This document shows, one piece after another, positions 27,360 through 37,483 of a stretch of DNA of 64,000 nucleotides (within the stretch, counting starts at the first letter, position 1; every line of letters starts with the position of its first letter). The stretch comes from Paraburkholderia sp. BL10I2N1 (GTDB lineage: Bacteria > Pseudomonadota > Gammaproteobacteria > Burkholderiales > Burkholderiaceae): contig NZ_SNWA01000001.1 of assembly GCF_004361815.1 (NCBI RefSeq), forward strand, positions 4,588,001 to 4,652,000, in the 5' to 3' direction. The position numbers and the translations under genes were made by a program. Below the pieces are notes generated by a model. It did no database searches. It was not told where the DNA came from and saw only the letters and a program-made list of their open reading frames with translations.

Positions 27360-29702
27360 TTACGCCTTCTCCACCACCAGTTCACCGAACAGGCTGCCGA
27401 GCGCTGCACCGGCAGGCGTGGCTGCCGATACGCGGACGACCGTCTCCGCAAGATTCGCATCGCGCACGGCCGGCAGCTGCACCGACAGTTCGCCCTGGCG
27501 CACGCGGATCGCGTCGCCTTCCTTCAGACCCAGCTTGTCGAACAGCGCAGCCGGCAAACCGGCCGAGTTCGCTGCACGCGCCGCTGCCGTCAGATGCAGC
27601 GACTCAGCGCGGCGCACCAGCGGATCGGCGTGGTAGATGGGTACATCGGCGATGCGTTCGAACTTGCCGTCCTCTGCCTTCGCTACCGCACCGCGCGCGA
27701 TGGCCACACCCGTTTTGTTCGACAGACGCGAGGTGAGGTCGCCGTCGCCGAGTGCCGCCGCGCGCACTTCTTCAGCCGTGTCGAACTCGAAACCGGGCAC
27801 GCCGAGGAGGCTGCCCAGCACGCGCAACACCTTCCACGCCGGACGGGTTTCGCCGAGCGGACGCACGACGCCGTTAAACGTCTGCACCGTACCTTCGGCA
27901 TTCACGAACGTACCGGCCGTTTCCGTAAACGGAGCGATCGGCAGCAAGACGTCGGCGTAGTCGGTGCCCGTCACGAACGACGACATCACGACCACCATTT
28001 CCGCCTGCTTCAGCGCGGCCAGCGCCTGCGCCGGGTTCGCCGTGTCGAATTCCGGCTCGAGGTTGACGAGGACATAGCCCTTGCGCGGTTGCTCGAACAC
28101 TTCGCGCGCATTCAGGCCGCCCTCTCCCGGCAATGCGCCGACGAGATGCGCGCCCACCGTGTTCGCCGCTTCGGTCAGGAAACCGAGCGTCGCGCCGGTC
28201 GCGTCAGCGATCCACTGCGCCGCTGCGTGAATCTGGGCAAACGCTGGATGCTGGACAGCCCCGTTGCCAAGCAGGACGAGGCGGCCTGCACCGGCTGCGA
28301 GCGATGCAGCAACCTGCCTGTGAGTATCCGATGCCGCCGTGCCTGCGAAAGCTTCCGGCAGTGCCACGCCACGCGCTTCCGAAACCGCGGCAGCGATGCC
28401 CGCCAGTTCGTCGAGCCATGCCGACGGCGCCGCGACTACGCGTTGAGCCTGCGGAATCAATGCATCGTCGTTCGTCGCCTGCAGCAGGGTTAGCTTCGCG
28501 CCGCCCTTTGCAGCCTGACGCAGACGCGCGGCCAGCAGCGGATGATCGCGACGCAGCGTCGAGCCGATCACGAACGCCGCATCGACATTCGACAGTTCGG
28601 CGATCTTCGTCCCGAGCCACGGCGTGCCATTGGCCGGCCCCTGGAAATCCGACTGACGCAAACGGAAGTCGACGTTCGGCGAGCCGACCGCCTGCGCGAG
28701 TTTCTTCAGCAGGAACAGTTCTTCGACCGTGCTATGGGGGCTTGCTAGCGCCGCCAGCGCGTTCGCGCCGTGGTCGCCCTTGATGCCTTTCAGACCCTTG
28801 ACGACATATTCAAGCGCCGTCTGCCAGTCGGTTTCAACCCACTTGCCGCCTTGCTTTAGCATCGGCTGCGTGAGGCGCTCCGCGCTGTTCAGAGCTTCAT
28901 ACGAGAAGCGGTCCTTGTCCGAAATCCAGCATTCGTTGATCGCTTCATTCTCGAACGGCAGCGCGCGCATCACGCGATTGTTCTTTACCTGCACCACGAG
29001 GTTTGCGCCGACGGAATCGTGCGGGCTCACCGACTTGCGGCGCGACAGCTCCCACGTACGGGCGCTATAGCGGAACGGCTTGCTGGTGAGCGCGCCAACC
29101 GGGCACAGATCGATCATGTTGCCGGACAGTTCGGAGTCGACCGTCTTGCCGACGAACGACGTGATTTCCGAATGCTCGCCACGGCCTAGCATGCCGAGTT
29201 CCATCACGCCGGCGACTTCCTGGCCGAAACGGACGCAGCGCGTGCAGTGAATGCAGCGCGTCATTTCTTCCATCGAGATCAGCGGGCCGACGTTCTTGTG
29301 AAACACAACGCGCTTTTCTTCGCTGTAGCGCGACGACGACTTGCCGTAGCCGACAGCGAGATCCTGCAACTGGCATTCGCCGCCCTGGTCGCAGATCGGA
29401 CAATCGAGCGGGTGATTGATCAGCAGGAACTCCATCACGGCTTGCTGTCCCTTTACCGCCTTTTCGGACTTCGTGCGCACGATCATGCCCGCCGACACCG
29501 GCGTCGCACACGCTGGCACGGCCTTCGGCATCTTCTCGACGTCGACAAGACACATCCGGCAGTTGGCCGCAATGGACAGCTTCTTGTGATAGCAGAAGTG
29601 AGGAATGTAAGTATCGACCTTATGCGCAGCCTGGATCACCATGCTGCCTTCGGGCACCTCAACTGTCTTGCCGTCTATTTCAAGTTCAACCATGATGGTC
29701 AA
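27360..29702 (-). CDS. nuoG: NADH-quinone oxidoreductase subunit G
   Basis: A 780-residue peripheral subunit. The N-terminus holds the [2Fe-2S] ligands (CRMCLVDVEK), the His-Cys [4Fe-4S] site (HPLDCPICDQGGECQLQD) and further cysteines in TRCIHCTRCVRFG. The long molybdopterin-oxidoreductase-like domain follows. The C-terminal half is Ala-rich and less conserved. A 128-base gap separates it from nuoF. Confidence 0.95.
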   Translation of the reverse strand: MTIMVELEIDGKTVEVPEGSMVIQAAHKVDTYIPHFCYHKKLSIAANCRMCLVDVEKMPKAVPACATPVSAGMIVRTKSEKAVKGQQAVMEFLLINHPLDCPICDQGGECQLQDLAVGYGKSSSRYSEEKRVVFHKNVGPLISMEEMTRCIHCTRCVRFGQEVAGVMELGMLGRGEHSEITSFVGKTVDSELSGNMIDLCPVGALTSKPFRYSARTWELSRRKSVSPHDSVGANLVVQVKNNRVMRALPFENEAINECWISDKDRFSYEALNSAERLTQPMLKQGGKWVETDWQTALEYVVKGLKGIKGDHGANALAALASPHSTVEELFLLKKLAQAVGSPNVDFRLRQSDFQGPANGTPWLGTKIAELSNVDAAFVIGSTLRRDHPLLAARLRQAAKGGAKLTLLQATNDDALIPQAQRVVAAPSAWLDELAGIAAAVSEARGVALPEAFAGTAASDTHRQVAASLAAGAGRLVLLGNGAVQHPAFAQIHAAAQWIADATGATLGFLTEAANTVGAHLVGALPGEGGLNAREVFEQPRKGYVLVNLEPEFDTANPAQALAALKQAEMVVVMSSFVTGTDYADVLLPIAPFTETAGTFVNAEGTVQTFNGVVRPLGETRPAWKVLRVLGSLLGVPGFEFDTAEEVRAAALGDGDLTSRLSNKTGVAIARGAVAKAEDGKFERIADVPIYHADPLVRRAESLHLTAAARAANSAGLPAALFDKLGLKEGDAIRVRQGELSVQLPAVRDANLAETVVRVSAATPAGAALGSLFGELVVEKA

Positions 29703-29830
29703 TCTTCCTTAACCTGTTACCGCTCAATCGTTCGCCCGTTCATCGGCCTACCCGTCAACGGATCGACGAGTCGAAGCGATGAATCCCCGCGGTTGGTGCC
29801 TAAGTGCGCCTTCTGAAAAGCGCCTTGTGT
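29703..29830 (-). other. Gap inside the nuo operon between nuoF and nuoG
   Basis: These 128 bases lie between nuoF and nuoG. I see no gene and no terminator. Being much longer than most spacings in this operon, the gap could contain an internal promoter, which I cannot demonstrate by eye. Confidence 0.4.
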
Positions 29831-31159
29831 TCAGGCCGCCACTGTTTCCGATGCCGTTGCCGCACCCGCATGACCGCCAACGAGGCAGTGCTTGTGTGCA
29901 ACGTGATACTCGAACTCGTCCCAGTAGTGCTTGAGCATGCCGCGCACCGGCATCGCTGCTGCATCGCCGAGCGCGCAGATCGTGCGGCCCATGATGTTTT
30001 CAGCGACCGAGTTCAACAGGTCCAGGTCTTCCTGGCGGCCCTGACCGTGCTCGATACGATGCACCACGCGATACAGCCAGCCCGTGCCTTCGCGGCAAGG
30101 CGTGCACTGACCGCATGATTCTTCGTAGTAGAAGTACGACAAACGCAGCAGTGAGCGCACCATGCAGCGCGTCTCGTCCATCACGATCACCGCGCCCGAG
30201 CCGAGCATCGAACCGGCCTTCGCGATCGAATCGTAGTCGAGATCGGTCTGCATCATAATGTCGCCCGGAATGACCGGCGCCGACGAGCCACCCGGAATCA
30301 CGGCCTTGATCTTCTTGCCGCCGCGCATCCCGCCGGCGAGATCCATCAGCGTCGCAAACGGCGTGCCGAGCGGAACTTCATAGTTGCCCGGACGTTCGAT
30401 GTCGCCGGAGATCGAGAAGATTTTCGTGCCGCCATTGTTCGGCTTGCCCATCTCGAGGTAGTTCTGCGGGCCGACTGCGAGCAGGAACGGCACGGCTGCG
30501 AACGTCTCCGTGTTGTTGATCGTCGTCGGCTTGCCGAATGCGCCGAAGCTCGCGGGGAACGGCGGCTTGAAACGCGGCTGGCCTTTCTTGCCTTCGAGCG
30601 ATTCGAGCAACGCGGTTTCTTCGCCGCAGATGTAGGCGCCGTAACCGTGGTGCGCGTGCAGTTGGAACGAAAAACCCGAGCCCATGATGTTCTCACCAAG
30701 GAACCCGGCACGACGCGCTTCATCCAACGCTTCTTCGAAGCGTTTGTAGACTTCCCAGATTTCGCCGTGGATATAGTTGTAGCCGACCGCGATACCCATC
30801 GCATACGCGCCGATCGCCATGCCTTCGATCAACGAATGCGGATTCCAGCGCAGGATGTCGCGGTCCTTGAACGTGCCCGGCTCGCCTTCATCCGAATTGC
30901 AGACGAGGTATTTCTGCCCCGGGAACTGACGCGGCATGAAGCTCCACTTCAGACCGGTCGGAAAGCCTGCACCGCCGCGGCCACGCAGACCCGACGCTTT
31001 CACGTCGGCGATCACCTGCTCGGGCGGAATCTTTTCTTCCAGAATACGGCGCAGCTGGGCGTAACCGCCGCGCGCCACATAGTCTTCGAGATGCCAGTTG
31101 TCGCCGTTCAGGCCGGCGAGAATCAGCGGTTTGATGTGACGATCGTGTAAAGACGTCAT
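29831..31159 (-). CDS. nuoF: NADH-quinone oxidoreductase subunit F
   Basis: A 442-residue NADH-binding subunit with FMN and the N3 [4Fe-4S] cluster. The NADH/FMN loop [16 protein letters not shown] and the cluster motif [12 protein letters not shown] are complete. I place the start at 31159, where ATG overlaps the nuoE stop as ATGA; the frame stays open further upstream but that part lies inside nuoE and does not match the family. Translational coupling with nuoE fits their tight complex. Confidence 0.94.
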   Translation of the reverse strand: MTSLHDRHIKPLILAGLNGDNWHLEDYVARGGYAQLRRILEEKIPPEQVIADVKASGLRGRGGAGFPTGLKWSFMPRQFPGQKYLVCNSDEGEPGTFKDRDILRWNPHSLIEGMAIGAYAMGIAVGYNYIHGEIWEVYKRFEEALDEARRAGFLGENIMGSGFSFQLHAHHGYGAYICGEETALLESLEGKKGQPRFKPPFPASFGAFGKPTTINNTETFAAVPFLLAVGPQNYLEMGKPNNGGTKIFSISGDIERPGNYEVPLGTPFATLMDLAGGMRGGKKIKAVIPGGSSAPVIPGDIMMQTDLDYDSIAKAGSMLGSGAVIVMDETRCMVRSLLRLSYFYYEESCGQCTPCREGTGWLYRVVHRIEHGQGRQEDLDLLNSVAENIMGRTICALGDAAAMPVRGMLKHYWDEFEYHVAHKHCLVGGHAGAATASETVAA

Positions 31160-31641
31160 TTCGAAAGTTCCTCGAGCAGCTGGTCGATCTTCTCGCGGCT
31201 CATGAAGCTGCACATGCGGTGGTTGTTCACGAGCAACACCGGCGCATCGCCACACGAACCCATGCACTCACCTTCTTTCAGGGTGAACTTGCCGTCGTGC
31301 GTCGTTTCGTTGAAGTCGATGCCGAGTTTCTGTTTCAGGTATTCGGCGGCGCTATCCGAACCGCCGTCCGGGCCGAGCTGGCACGGCAGGTTGGTGCAGA
31401 GCGTGATCTTGTACTTGCCGACCGGCGACGTGTTGTACATCGTGTAGAAGGTCGCAACCTCCTGCACGGCAACCGCCGGCATGCCGAGATAGTCCGCGAC
31501 GAACTGCATGACTTCGGGCGACAGCCAGCCGTGCTCTTCCTGAGCGGTGGCCAACGCCGACATCACGGCGGACTGCTTTTGATCGGCGGGATACTTCGCG
31601 ATCGCACGATCGATTTCTTTCAGGCCTTCAGCTGAGATCAT
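31156..31641 (-). CDS. nuoE: NADH-quinone oxidoreductase subunit E
   Basis: A 161-residue thioredoxin-fold subunit carrying the N1a [2Fe-2S] cluster, with ligands in CTNLPCQLG and [11 protein letters not shown] chose the ATG at 31641 ([14 protein letters not shown]), the usual family start; a TTG seven codons upstream is also in frame but unlikely. A 124-base gap separates it from nuoD. Confidence 0.93.
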   Translation of the reverse strand: MISAEGLKEIDRAIAKYPADQKQSAVMSALATAQEEHGWLSPEVMQFVADYLGMPAVAVQEVATFYTMYNTSPVGKYKITLCTNLPCQLGPDGGSDSAAEYLKQKLGIDFNETTHDGKFTLKEGECMGSCGDAPVLLVNNHRMCSFMSREKIDQLLEELSK

Positions 31642-31765
31642 TTTCAGACACGACTCTTTCAATTCCTACCGAACGAAACCCTGCCGCTCACACCATACTG
31701 CGACAGACCCGGCGTTCCCTTGCTTGACGCGCGACAGACTGCGCGCGCCGCTCCGAATATCGTCT

Positions 31766-33019
31766 TTAGCGATCCACTTCGCCGAACACGATGTCCTGCG
31801 TACCGATGATCGTCACGGCGTCGGCGATCATGTGACCGCGCGCCATCTCATCGAGCGCGGACAGGTGTGCGTAGCCCGGCGCGCGGATCTTCAGGCGATA
31901 CGGCTTGTTCGCACCATCCGAAATCAGGTAGATGCCGAACTCGCCCTTCGGATGCTCGACCGCGGCATATGCCTCGCCTTCCGGCACGTGAAAGCCCTCG
32001 GTGAAGAGCTTGAAGTGGTGAATCAAGTCTTCCATGTTCGACTTCATGCCGACACGCGATGGCGGCGCCACCTTGTGATTGTCGATCATCACGGGGCCCT
32101 GATTCTTGCGGAGCCAGTCAATACACTGTTTCACGATGCGCGTGGACTGACGCATTTCTTCGACGCGCACCAGATAACGGTCGTAGCAGTCGCCATTCAC
32201 GCCAACCGGAATGTCGAAATCGAGCTTGTCATACACTTCGTACGGCTGCTTCTTGCGCAGATCCCACTCGATGCCCGAACCGCGCAGCATCGCGCCCGTG
32301 AGACCCATCTGCAGGGCGCGCTCCGGGCTAACGACACCGATACCCACCAGGCGCTGCTTCCAGATCCGGTTGTCAGTAAGCAGCGTCTCGTACTCGTCGA
32401 CGCAGTGCGGGAAACGGTTGAAGAAGTCTTCGATGAAGTCGAGCAGCGAACCTTGACGGTTCTCGTTCATCTTCGACAGCGCCTTCGCATTGCGAATCTT
32501 CGACGCCTTGTATTGCGGCATTGCGTCAGGCAGATCGCGGTAGACACCACCCGGACGGTAGTACGCAGCGTGCATCCGTGCACCGGACACCGCTTCATAC
32601 ACGTCCATCAGGTCTTCGCGCTCGCGGAACGCATACAGAAACACCGCCATCGCGCCGACGTCGAGCGCGTGCGCGCCGATCCACATCAGGTGGTTCAGCA
32701 CGCGCGTGATTTCGTCGAACATCACGCGGATGTACTGCGCGCGCACCGGCACATCGATGCCGAGCAGCTTTTCGATCGCCATCACGTAGCCGTGCTCGTT
32801 CACCATCATCGACACGTAATCGAGACGGTCCATGTACGGCACGGATTGAATGAAGGTCTTGGTTTCGGCGAGCTTTTCGGTCGCGCGATGCAGGAGGCCG
32901 ATGTGCGGGTCGGCGCGCTGGATCACTTCGCCGTCGAGTTCGAGCACGAGGCGCAGCACACCGTGCGCTGCCGGGTGCTGCGGGCCGAAGTTCAGCGTGT
33001 AGTTCTTGATCTCTGCCAT
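31766..33019 (-). CDS. nuoD: NADH-quinone oxidoreductase subunit D
   Basis: A 417-residue subunit related to the large subunit of NiFe hydrogenases, forming the quinone site with NuoB. Diagnostic blocks are [23 protein letters not shown] and [12 protein letters not shown] near the N-terminus, and the C-terminal [12 protein letters not shown]. It lies nine bases after nuoC, and is a separate gene rather than the NuoCD fusion found in E. coli. Confidence 0.95.
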   Translation of the reverse strand: MAEIKNYTLNFGPQHPAAHGVLRLVLELDGEVIQRADPHIGLLHRATEKLAETKTFIQSVPYMDRLDYVSMMVNEHGYVMAIEKLLGIDVPVRAQYIRVMFDEITRVLNHLMWIGAHALDVGAMAVFLYAFREREDLMDVYEAVSGARMHAAYYRPGGVYRDLPDAMPQYKASKIRNAKALSKMNENRQGSLLDFIEDFFNRFPHCVDEYETLLTDNRIWKQRLVGIGVVSPERALQMGLTGAMLRGSGIEWDLRKKQPYEVYDKLDFDIPVGVNGDCYDRYLVRVEEMRQSTRIVKQCIDWLRKNQGPVMIDNHKVAPPSRVGMKSNMEDLIHHFKLFTEGFHVPEGEAYAAVEHPKGEFGIYLISDGANKPYRLKIRAPGYAHLSALDEMARGHMIADAVTIIGTQDIVFGEVDR

Positions 33020-33028
33020 GGCGTTCTC

Positions 33029-33631
33029 TTAGTGTTTCAGGCCGCCATAGCGATCCTCGCGGATCACACGCGGCGTGATTTCCCGCGGCTCGATCGTCAC
33101 GGGCTGGTAGACGACGCGCTTCTCTTCCGGGTCGTAACGCATTTCGACGTAGCCGGAAACCGGGAAATCCTTGCGGAACGGGTGGCCGATAAAGCCATAG
33201 TCGGTCAGGATGCGGCGCAGGTCAGGATGGCCTTCGAAGACGATGCCGTAGAGGTCGAACGCTTCACGCTCGTACCAGTTCGCCGAACTCCAGATCTCGA
33301 CTACTGATGCAATGAGCGGCACTTCGTCGTCCGGTGCGAACACGCGTACACGCAGACGCCAGTTATTGGCGATGGACAACAGATGCAGCACCGCGGCGAA
33401 ACGCGGGCCTTCATAGGCGCCGTTGCCGTACGTCTGATAATCGACGCCGCAAAGGTCCATCAACTGCTCGAAGCCGAGCGAGCGATCGTCGCGCAAACGC
33501 GTGGCTACTTCGAGGTAATCGCTCGCCTTCACGACGATCGTCAGTTCACCGATTGCTTCGGTGACGCTCAGCAGGCGGCCGCCAAATGCCGCCTCGAGGT
33601 TCGCTTTCAGGGTCTCGAGTTTGCTTGCCAT
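33029..33631 (-). CDS. nuoC: NADH-quinone oxidoreductase subunit C
   Basis: A 200-residue peripheral subunit (30-kDa family). The signature [31 protein letters not shown] is intact. It lies 22 bases after nuoB and nine before nuoD. Confidence 0.95.
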   Translation of the reverse strand: MASKLETLKANLEAAFGGRLLSVTEAIGELTIVVKASDYLEVATRLRDDRSLGFEQLMDLCGVDYQTYGNGAYEGPRFAAVLHLLSIANNWRLRVRVFAPDDEVPLIASVVEIWSSANWYEREAFDLYGIVFEGHPDLRRILTDYGFIGHPFRKDFPVSGYVEMRYDPEEKRVVYQPVTIEPREITPRVIREDRYGGLKH

Positions 33632-33653
33632 ATTGTGGGAGTAGGCGTGAGCC

Positions 33654-34133
33654 TTATTGACGGGCGATGGTGTTGGTGCGACGGATCTTTGCCTGGAGCT
33701 GGATCACGCCGTAGACCAGCGCTTCAGCCGTGGGCGGACAACCCGGCACATAGACATCGACAGGCACGATCCGATCGCAGCCGCGCACCACTGAATACGA
33801 GTAGTGGTAATAGCCGCCGCCGTTCGCGCACGAGCCCATCGAGATCACCCAGCGCGGCTCGGCCATCTGGTCGTAGACCTTACGCAAGGCAGGCGCCATC
33901 TTGTTGCAGAGCGTGCCAGCGACGATCATCACGTCCGACTGACGCGGACTCGGACGAAACACCACGCCGAAACGGTCGAGGTCATAACGGGCAGCACCCG
34001 CATGCATCATCTCGACCGCGCAGCACGCGAGACCGAACGTCATCGGCCACAGCGAGCCGGTGCGCGTCCAGTTGATCAACTTGTCAGCCGTAGTGGTGAC
34101 AAACCCTTCCTTCAAGACCCCTTCGATACTCAT
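33654..34133 (-). CDS. nuoB: NADH-quinone oxidoreductase subunit B
   Basis: A 159-residue subunit holding the terminal [4Fe-4S] cluster N2. The cysteines are in [10 protein letters not shown] (adjacent pair), GSCANGGG and [12 protein letters not shown] use the ATG at 34133 ([14 protein letters not shown]), which is the family start; the frame continues 14 codons upstream without family similarity. It lies 62 bases after nuoA. Confidence 0.94.
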
Positions 34134-34195
34134 TTGCTTTCCACTCCAGACGGGGCGACTAGCCGAGCCACCCACGCAAACCGGCGATTAATCTG

Positions 34196-34555
34196 TCATT
34201 CCCAATCGAGGCCGCCCTTCTTCCAGATATAGGCAAAGCCAAGCAGGAATTCGAGCAGGAAAATCATCATCGCCATGAAGCCAGGCCAACCGATATCGCG
34301 CAGGGCTACACCCCACGGGAACAGGAACGCCGTTTCAAGGTCGAAAATAATGAAGAGAATGGCCACCAGGTAGTAGCGCACATCGAACTTCATGCGCGCA
34401 TCTTCGAATGCTTCGAAGCCGCACTCGTACGGTGCGTTCTTTTCGGTGTCAGGCCGGTTGGGGCCGAGGATCTTGCCAATACTGACCAGTGCTACGCCTA
34501 AACCGGTGCCCACGATGAGGAACAACAAGACGGGGAAATAGGCTGCGAGGTTCAA
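34196..34555 (-). CDS. nuoA: NADH-quinone oxidoreductase subunit A (TTG start)
   Basis: A 119-residue subunit with three transmembrane helices and the loop [24 protein letters not shown] that reaches the quinone site. It is the first gene of the 14-gene operon. Its start codon is TTG at 34555, supported by GAGGA at correct spacing just upstream; no better ATG is available. A 7-bp hairpin (34588-34608) lies in the leader before it. Confidence 0.93.
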   Translation of the reverse strand: MNLAAYFPVLLFLIVGTGLGVALVSIGKILGPNRPDTEKNAPYECGFEAFEDARMKFDVRYYLVAILFIIFDLETAFLFPWGVALRDIGWPGFMAMMIFLLEFLLGFAYIWKKGGLDWE

Positions 34556-34587
34556 GACTATCCTCTATCGGTTGGTTCTGAGTGCCA

Positions 34588-34608
34588 TCAGGAGCGAAGC
34601 ACTCCTGA
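34588..34608. repeat. Hairpin in the nuo operon leader
   Basis: A perfect 7-bp inverted repeat (TCAGGAG with CTCCTGA, 7-base loop) lies 33 bases upstream of the nuoA start. It has no T-tract on either side, so it is more likely an RNA structure or protein site than a terminator. Confidence 0.4.
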
Positions 34609-34671
34609 CCAGAAAATCACTTCGGCCTGCTTGACGTTGCAAGCCCATGGCAAGCAGCGCCTTAGAAGCGA

Positions 34672-34707
34672 AAATGCCAGCCGAAGCGAAGCAAGCGGCT
34701 GGCATTT
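34672..34707 (-). terminator. Intrinsic terminator between tRNA-Leu and the nuo operon
   Basis: A perfect 12-bp stem (AAATGCCAGCCG with CGGCTGGCATTT) and a 12-base loop lie ten bases after the tRNA 3' end on the minus strand. The stem ends in T residues on that strand, so it should stop tRNA transcription before nuoA. Confidence 0.8.
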
Positions 34708-34716
34708 ATATATCAT

Positions 34717-34801
34717 TGGTGCCGACGGCGAGACTCGAACTCGCACAGCTTTCGCCACTACCCCCTCAAGATAGCGTGTCTACCAATTTCACCACGTCGG
34801 C
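34717..34801 (-). tRNA. tRNA-Leu (anticodon GAG)
   Basis: The minus strand folds as an 85-nt class II tRNA. The acceptor stem is GCCGACG/CGTCGGC, the D-arm begins GTGGTGAAATTGGTAGAC, the anticodon loop is CTTGAGG (anticodon GAG), there is a long variable arm, the T-loop is GTTCGAGTC, and CCA is encoded at the 3' end. It reads CTC and CTT leucine codons. It sits between secG and nuoA, a conserved position in this group. Confidence 0.95.
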
Positions 34802-34916
34802 ACTGCATACAATCCGGGAAATCAACTGCTAAAACCCGCGAATCGCTTCAAGACTTGAATTGTAACTGGTTTAAACAGATTGTTCAACGCACAAAAAACG
34901 TTTTTGCGTGAAAATT

Positions 34917-35294
34917 TTATTTCGGCACTTCCTGGCTCGGAGCCGATGCCGGTGACGCTGCAACAGGTGCCGAAACACCCGCAGGAGCCGACGCAGCAGA
35001 AGCCACGACCGGAGCAGTCACAGCTGCGCCCAGTACACCAACCGATGGCTTGGAACGATACGCGCCGAGGTAAGTCAGGGTCAACGTCGTGACAAAAAAC
35101 ACGGCGGCGAGAACAGCCGTTGTCCGCGACAGAAAGTTCGCCGAACCTGTCGCACCGAAGAGGCTGCCCGAGGCTCCGCTCCCGAACGCAGCACCCATGT
35201 CGGCGCCCTTTCCGTGCTGCAGCAACACGAGGCCGATAACCCCAAGCGCCGACAACAACTGGACGACGATAATCAACGTTTTCAAATACAGCAT
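34917..35294 (-). CDS. secG: Preprotein translocase subunit SecG
   Basis: A 125-residue inner membrane protein of the SecYEG channel. It has two transmembrane helices, one at the N-terminus (LIIVVQLLSALGVIGLVLLQ) followed by the SecG motif HGKGADMGAAFGSGASGSLFG, and a second around residues 55-75. The C-terminal 45 residues are Ala/Pro/Ser-rich and probably disordered. I chose ATG 35294 because AGGTG lies seven bases ahead. It is 94 bases after tpiA and just before tRNA-Leu. Confidence 0.93.
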   Translation of the reverse strand: MLYLKTLIIVVQLLSALGVIGLVLLQHGKGADMGAAFGSGASGSLFGATGSANFLSRTTAVLAAVFFVTTLTLTYLGAYRSKPSVGVLGAAVTAPVVASAASAPAGVSAPVAASPASAPSQEVPK

Positions 35295-35388
35295 CACACT
35301 CACCTGAGTCTTTATTTAACCGCGCAACACAATGTGTGGTGCACGTAGTGGGTCATCCTCGCCCGGGCGCCCTGCTCGCCGCGACGGC

Positions 35389-36171
35389 TTACGTCGCGCT
35401 CGTCGCCACGGCTTGCGCCGCGTTGCAGATTGCCAGGAAATCCGTGTCCTTCAACGATGCGCCGCCGATCAGGCCGCCATCGATATCCGCCTGACGAAAC
35501 AATTCTTCCGCGTTATCAGGCTTCACGCTGCCACCGTACAGCACAGGCACGTCGGCGACCGCCGCACCTTTCGCCGCCAGACGCCCACGCAAAAACGCGT
35601 GGACCTGCTGCGCCTGGTCTGACGTTGCACTCTTGCCTGTGCCGATTGCCCAGACAGGTTCGTATGCAACGACGATCCGGACAGCCTCTTCCTGAGAGAG
35701 CCTCGCAAGCACCGCATCAAGCTGCGCGCCGACCACCTGCTCGGTCGTGCCTGCCTCGCGCTCCTCGAGTGTTTCGCCGACACAGACAATGGGCGTAATA
35801 CCTGCATCGAGGGCCCGTTGTGTCTTGATCGCTACCACTTCTGAGCCTTCGCGATGGTAGGCGCGGCGCTCCGAATGCCCAACGATTGCGAGTGTTGCTC
35901 CGAACTCGACCGCCATCGCTGCCGCCACTTCGCCGGTGTATGCGCCATGCGTATGCGCCGACACATCCTGGACACCCCATGCGACGCGGCCGCCTTCGAG
36001 CAGCGACTGCGCCTGCGCGAGATAAGGGCAGGGCACGCACACGCCAACCCGCACGCCTTCCGGCAGCTCGCCGGCACCCTGCGCCACGGCCTGCAGCAGG
36101 GCCGCGTTTTCGGCGAGGCGCCCATGCATCTTCCAGTTACCAACTACCAGTTTTGCTCGTTGTTTCGACAT
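35389..36171 (-). CDS. tpiA: Triosephosphate isomerase
   Basis: A 260-residue TIM barrel enzyme interconverting dihydroxyacetone phosphate and glyceraldehyde 3-phosphate in the cytosol. Catalytic residues are visible as N-K (VVGNWKMHG), His ([10 protein letters not shown]) and Glu ([12 protein letters not shown]), with the phosphate loop [12 protein letters not shown]. It precedes secG on the same strand, the usual Burkholderiales order. Confidence 0.96.
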   Translation of the reverse strand: MSKQRAKLVVGNWKMHGRLAENAALLQAVAQGAGELPEGVRVGVCVPCPYLAQAQSLLEGGRVAWGVQDVSAHTHGAYTGEVAAAMAVEFGATLAIVGHSERRAYHREGSEVVAIKTQRALDAGITPIVCVGETLEEREAGTTEQVVGAQLDAVLARLSQEEAVRIVVAYEPVWAIGTGKSATSDQAQQVHAFLRGRLAAKGAAVADVPVLYGGSVKPDNAEELFRQADIDGGLIGGASLKDTDFLAICNAAQAVATSAT

Positions 36172-36317
36172 TGTCTCGTCTTGTCGTGAAGCGGCAGCGA
36201 ATCGGGGGTTCGCACCCAGATTCCCAGAGCCAGTCCGGCCGCCTTGCGAAAATCACGCAGCGCGCGCAAAACACGCAATTTTACTGTGCGCGGACGGATC
36301 GGGTCAAACCACCCGTG

Positions 36318-37352
36318 TCAAGCGCCTGCAGCGGCAACCTGCGCGCTGCCCCAATCCAGCACGATCTTGCCGACATGCGTACTGCTTTCCATCAGCGCAT
36401 GCCCTTCGGCCGCCTGCGCCGCGGGAAACACGCGGTACACGACCGGCTTGACGCGCCCGTCTTCGAGGTGCGGCCACACGCGCTCCTTGAGCTGCGCAGC
36501 AATCTTCGCCTTGAACTCAACGGGACGCGGACGCAGTGTCGACCCCGTCACCGTCAAGCGGCGGCGCAGAACGTCGTTCAGGTTCAGCTCTGCCTTCGCG
36601 CCGCCCAAAAGGGCGATCAGCACGAGACGGCCGCCATCGGCGAGCGCCTTCAGTTCGCGCGGCACATAACTGCCCGCCACCATGTCCAGAATCACGTCCA
36701 CGCCACGGTCATTAGTCAGCGACTTCACCACTTCGACGAAATCTTCCGTCCTGTAGTTGATCGCGCGCTCCGCGCCCAGCTCTTCACACGCACGACACTT
36801 GTCATCCGAGCCCGCCGTCGCAAACACGCGAAAACCCAGCGCATGCGCGATCTGGATCGCCGTCACGCCGATGCCGCTCGAGCCGCCCTGCACGAGCAGG
36901 GTTTCGTTCGCGCCGCCCTCGCCCGCGCCGAGCCGCGCACGATCGAACACATTGCTCCATACGGTGAAGAATGTCTCCGGCAGCGACGCCGCCTCGACAT
37001 CCGATAGCCCCTTCGGCACCGGCAGACATTGCGCAAGGGGAGCCGCGACGTATTCCGCGTAACCGCCACCTGCGAGCAATGCGCACACGCGATCGCCGAG
37101 CATCAGACCAAACGGATTGTGCTTTTCGTCGATCGAGCCGCCCACAATTTCGCCCGCCACTTCCAGCCCCGGCAGATCCGACGCGCCCGGCGGCGGTGCA
37201 TACGCACCCTTGCGCTGAAGTACGTCAGGACGATTGATGCCCGACGCCGCGACCTTGATCAGCACTTCACCGGCTTTCGGTTCAGGCATCGGCCGTTCGG
37301 CGAGTTTCAGAACATCCGGCGCACCAAATTCGGAAATCTCAATCGCTCTCAT
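36318..37352 (-). CDS. NAD(P)H quinone oxidoreductase, PIG3-like MDR family
   Basis: A 344-residue zinc-independent medium-chain dehydrogenase. It starts MRAIEISEFGAPDVLKLAE, has the substrate-entry segment NRPDVLQRKGAYAPPPGAS, the nucleotide-binding loop VQGGSSGIGVTAIQIA and the catalytic-domain block GVDVILDMVAGSY. It lacks the zinc cysteines of alcohol dehydrogenases, as expected for quinone reductases. I use ATG 37352, preceded by GGAGGTGACGCAG; upstream in-frame sequence is unlike the family. It lies between pnp and tpiA on the same strand, after the pnp terminator. Confidence 0.88.
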   Translation of the reverse strand: MRAIEISEFGAPDVLKLAERPMPEPKAGEVLIKVAASGINRPDVLQRKGAYAPPPGASDLPGLEVAGEIVGGSIDEKHNPFGLMLGDRVCALLAGGGYAEYVAAPLAQCLPVPKGLSDVEAASLPETFFTVWSNVFDRARLGAGEGGANETLLVQGGSSGIGVTAIQIAHALGFRVFATAGSDDKCRACEELGAERAINYRTEDFVEVVKSLTNDRGVDVILDMVAGSYVPRELKALADGGRLVLIALLGGAKAELNLNDVLRRRLTVTGSTLRPRPVEFKAKIAAQLKERVWPHLEDGRVKPVVYRVFPAAQAAEGHALMESSTHVGKIVLDWGSAQVAAAGA

Positions 37353-37433
37353 CTGCGTCACCTCCAAGGTATGGATTGCGCTGCGAACAGCGCGCCGGGA
37401 GCGGGCTGTGCGCAATGCAATCCATCCTCCATG

Positions 37434-37468
37434 AAAAACGGCCGGCGCGCATCCACGCCGCCGGCCGT
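37434..37468 (-). terminator. Intrinsic terminator after pnp
   Basis: A perfect 10-bp GC-rich stem (ACGGCCGGCG with CGCCGGCCGT) closes an 11-base loop. On the minus strand it is followed by five T residues. It lies 15 bases after the pnp stop. Confidence 0.9.
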
Positions 37469-37483
37469 CAGACCACTACTGCC

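Noticed and set aside
31160..31267. N-terminal extension of NuoF
   Set aside because: The frame is open, but it lies inside nuoE and the ATGA overlap at 31159 gives the family start.
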